Of a stretch of DNA of 7,539 nt, positions 5,916 to 7,539 are shown piece after piece. Source of the DNA: Actinomycetota bacterium. GTDB taxonomy: Bacteria; Actinomycetota; Actinomycetes; Nanopelagicales; Nanopelagicaceae. Position 1 is the first letter of the stretch. The number at the start of each line of letters is the position of its first letter. The stretch lies in the NCBI GenBank assembly GCA_947380835.1, contig CANCSL010000052.1, positions 1 to 7,539 of the forward strand. Direction: 5' to 3'. The translations under genes and the position numbers were made by a program. The notes under the pieces were generated by a model, which saw only the letters and a program-made list of their open reading frames with translations, made no database searches and was not told the DNA's origin.

Positions 5916-7066
5916 GATGAGTACGACGAATTCTCGTGAACGTACATGGCCGTTAGATCGTTAGTCCATATTGTGGCAGATTCATTTCCGGCGTTCATGT
6001 TTATGACAATTTCAATTCGATCTCCGGAAAGGTTCGCCAATGACCGATCTTCACCTGGGGCGCTCGATTTACACACCCAAATGCCGTTGAGGGCCACATC
6101 AATTTGGTAAGGGTCAAATTCGGCATCCACCGTTCCAACAGCGGCGAGCACACGACCCCAATTTGCATCTTCACCGTGAAGAGCGCACTTCAACAAATTG
6201 TTGCGGGCACAGGCACGACCGATAGAAACTGCATCCGCTTCACTCGCAGCGCCTTTCACTTCGATGCTGACAATCTTGCTATGACCCTCGGCGTCTGCGA
6301 CGAGTTCGTAGGAAAGGTAGGAAGCTACTTTCATCAATTCTTTTCGAAGGTCGTCATCAGAAAGTTCGATCCCGGATGCGCCCGATGCCATGAAAAGAAC
6401 TGTGTCATTAGTCGAAGTACAGCCGTCGGAATCAATGCGGTTGTAAGTCCGTGAGACAACATCGGCAAATATAGAGCGGGCAGAATCAATATTGACAATC
6501 GCATCAGTTGCGATAACCGAAAGCATGGTCGCCAAAGAAGGCGCGAGCATGCCAGCACCTTTGGCCATTCCGAAGAAGCGAACTCCTGATTCTTCGGTTG
6601 CAATTAACTTAGGATGTGAATCGGTGGTCATGATGCCTTCGGCTACTTCGAGGCCGCTCTCTGTCGAGAGCTTCGCAACCGCTTGGTCAATCCCAGCCAG
6701 AAGTTCAGGCATGGGTAGACGAATACCGATTAACCCAGTCGAACAGACGACTACATCGCTGGCTGAGATATCCAACTTCTCCGCAACATATTCAGCGGTG
6801 CGATGGGTATCAACGAACCCGTCTGGCCCGGTGCAAGCGTTGGCACCACCACTATTCAGAACGACCGCGCTAACTTCACCATCAACAACCACTGATTTGC
6901 TCCAGGTTACAGGAGCGGCCACAACTCTGTTCGAGGTGAAGACGGCAGTTCCGACCTGAAGTGGACCTTCATTTACTATCAACGAAAGATCTTTTGCGCC
7001 AGAACTTTTAATGCCTGCGGCAACACCGGCTCCTTTGAATCCAAGCGGCAGTGGGTAAGCGGTCAT
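5912..7066 (-). CDS. argJ: Glutamate N-acetyltransferase / ornithine acetyltransferase
   Basis: ArgJ moves the acetyl group from N-acetylornithine to glutamate, making ornithine and regenerating acetylglutamate; bifunctional members also use acetyl-CoA. The protein is made as one 384-residue chain that cuts itself before a threonine. The site is visible in KGAGMLAPSLATMLSV, with cleavage expected between Ala179 and Thr180, giving alpha (1-179) and beta (180-384) subunits with Thr180 as nucleophile. Other family features are NSGGANACTGPDGF (71-84), CSTGLIG (108-114, the oxyanion-hole region), GIMTTDSHPK (144-153), CARNNLLKCALHGEDANWGRV in the beta subunit, and the C-terminal WTNDLTAMYVHENSSYSS. 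These variants are typical of Actinobacteria. The start is ATG in an ATGA overlap with argC; no strong Shine-Dalgarno is visible. Whether it is mono- or bifunctional cannot be told from sequence. Confidence 0.97.
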   Translation of the reverse strand: MTAYPLPLGFKGAGVAAGIKSSGAKDLSLIVNEGPLQVGTAVFTSNRVVAAPVTWSKSVVVDGEVSAVVLNSGGANACTGPDGFVDTHRTAEYVAEKLDISASDVVVCSTGLIGIRLPMPELLAGIDQAVAKLSTESGLEVAEGIMTTDSHPKLIATEESGVRFFGMAKGAGMLAPSLATMLSVIATDAIVNIDSARSIFADVVSRTYNRIDSDGCTSTNDTVLFMASGASGIELSDDDLRKELMKVASYLSYELVADAEGHSKIVSIEVKGAASEADAVSIGRACARNNLLKCALHGEDANWGRVLAAVGTVDAEFDPYQIDVALNGIWVCKSSAPGEDRSLANLSGDRIEIVINMNAGNESATIWTNDLTAMYVHENSSYSS

Positions 7067-7539
7067 GGTGTACCCATCTGCGAGAGTCCAAATGATTCAT
7101 TTAGTCCAAACATGATGTTGGCATTCTGTAGCGCTTGTCCAGCGGCGCCTTTGCCCAGGTTATCTATCGCAACCGAAATGACTAATCGATTCGTATGACC
7201 ATCAATAGCAACCTGCATTTGAACGGAATTGCTTCCTAATACCGAAGAAGTTTGCGGCATGATCCCGGCCGGCAGTAACTTCACAAATGTTTCATTTTTA
7301 AAAAAGGAACTATATATTTCGCGGACTTTTACAATATCTACATCACCAACAATCTTGGCGGTAATCGTTGCCAAAATGCCGCGAGGCATGGGAGCAAGAA
7401 CGGGAGTAAACGAAACGTTGACATCGGAATTCGTCAGCTTGCCCAATGTCTCCTCAATCTCGGGAGTATGTTGATGAACTCCACCGAACTTATAAGACGA
7501 GAGTGAATTCATAACTTCACTTCCCAAGAGATTTACTTT
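7063..7539 (-). CDS. argC: N-acetyl-gamma-glutamyl-phosphate reductase, C-terminal part
   Basis: ArgC reduces N-acetylglutamyl phosphate to the semialdehyde with NADPH. Only the last 158 residues are in the window; the frame is open to the right edge, so about 185 residues (the NAD(P)-binding domain and the catalytic cysteine) lie beyond it. The visible part opens with KVNLLGSEVMNSLSSYKF, followed by GGVHQHTPEIEE, which holds the catalytic-base histidine region, then SFTPVLAPMPRGILATITAK, and near the end VAIDNLGKGAAGQALQNANIMFGLNESFGL. These match the dimerisation and catalytic domain of type 1 AGPR. A TTG at 7525-7527 should not be taken as the start, because conserved family sequence continues upstream of it. 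The stop overlaps the argJ start by ATGA. In this operon type argC is normally first, so the operator and promoter probably lie about 0.5-0.6 kb past the edge. Confidence 0.95.
   Translation of the reverse strand, partial: KVNLLGSEVMNSLSSYKFGGVHQHTPEIEETLGKLTNSDVNVSFTPVLAPMPRGILATITAKIVGDVDIVKVREIYSSFFKNETFVKLLPAGIMPQTSSVLGSNSVQMQVAIDGHTNRLVISVAIDNLGKGAAGQALQNANIMFGLNESFGLSQMGTP

Noticed and set aside
7525..7527. TTG as the start of argC
   Set aside because: The conserved ArgC sequence (KVNLLGSEV) continues upstream of it to the edge, and a full ArgC is about twice as long.

Overview
The window is a housekeeping stretch from an actinobacterium. Every recognisable gene lies on the minus strand and is transcribed from right to left. 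The actinobacterial assignment rests on four things. The 16S 5' end reads like an actinobacterial one. The rRNA leader contains an actinobacterial type boxA-like block (CTTGAGAACTCAAC). The ArgJ motifs (NSGGANACTGP, and the C-terminal WTNDLTAMYVHEN) are of the actinobacterial kind. The arg cluster - tyrS - 16S order matches known actinobacterial linkage. Base composition looks moderate by eye rather than high-GC, and gaps between genes are minimal, which would suit a streamlined, possibly freshwater or planktonic lineage. That last placement is inference.

Layout in the order of transcription: the 3' part of argC (running off the right edge), argJ, argB, argD, argR, argH, tyrS, then about 400 bp of rRNA promoter and leader DNA, then the first ~350 nt of 16S rRNA (running off the left edge). 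argC/argJ, argJ/argB, argB/argD and argH/tyrS each overlap by 4 bp. argD/argR overlap by 8 bp. Only argR-argH has a gap (44 bp), and there argH has its own good Shine-Dalgarno sequence. This looks like one polycistronic unit.

The genes encode the acetylated arginine pathway: ArgB phosphorylates N-acetylglutamate, ArgC reduces it, ArgD transaminates it, and ArgJ recycles the acetyl group to give ornithine. ArgH performs the last step to arginine, and ArgR is the arginine-responsive repressor. argF and argG, which in the common actinobacterial order argCJBDFRGH sit between argD and argR and between argR and argH, are missing from these positions. The pathway from ornithine to argininosuccinate must be encoded elsewhere or be absent. 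tyrS rides at the end of the unit. Two consensus-like sigma-70-type promoters start about 50 and 160 bp downstream of tyrS and should drive the rRNA operon.

I see no mobile element, CRISPR array, tRNA or novel multi-gene system. The points most worth a second look are the missing argF and argG, a short N-acetylglutamate kinase without the N-terminal helix and C-terminal signature of arginine-inhibited enzymes, two unusual motif residues in ArgD, an argH C-terminal tail carrying a perfect hairpin just before tyrS, and the duplicated rRNA promoter module with a 10-bp inverted repeat.
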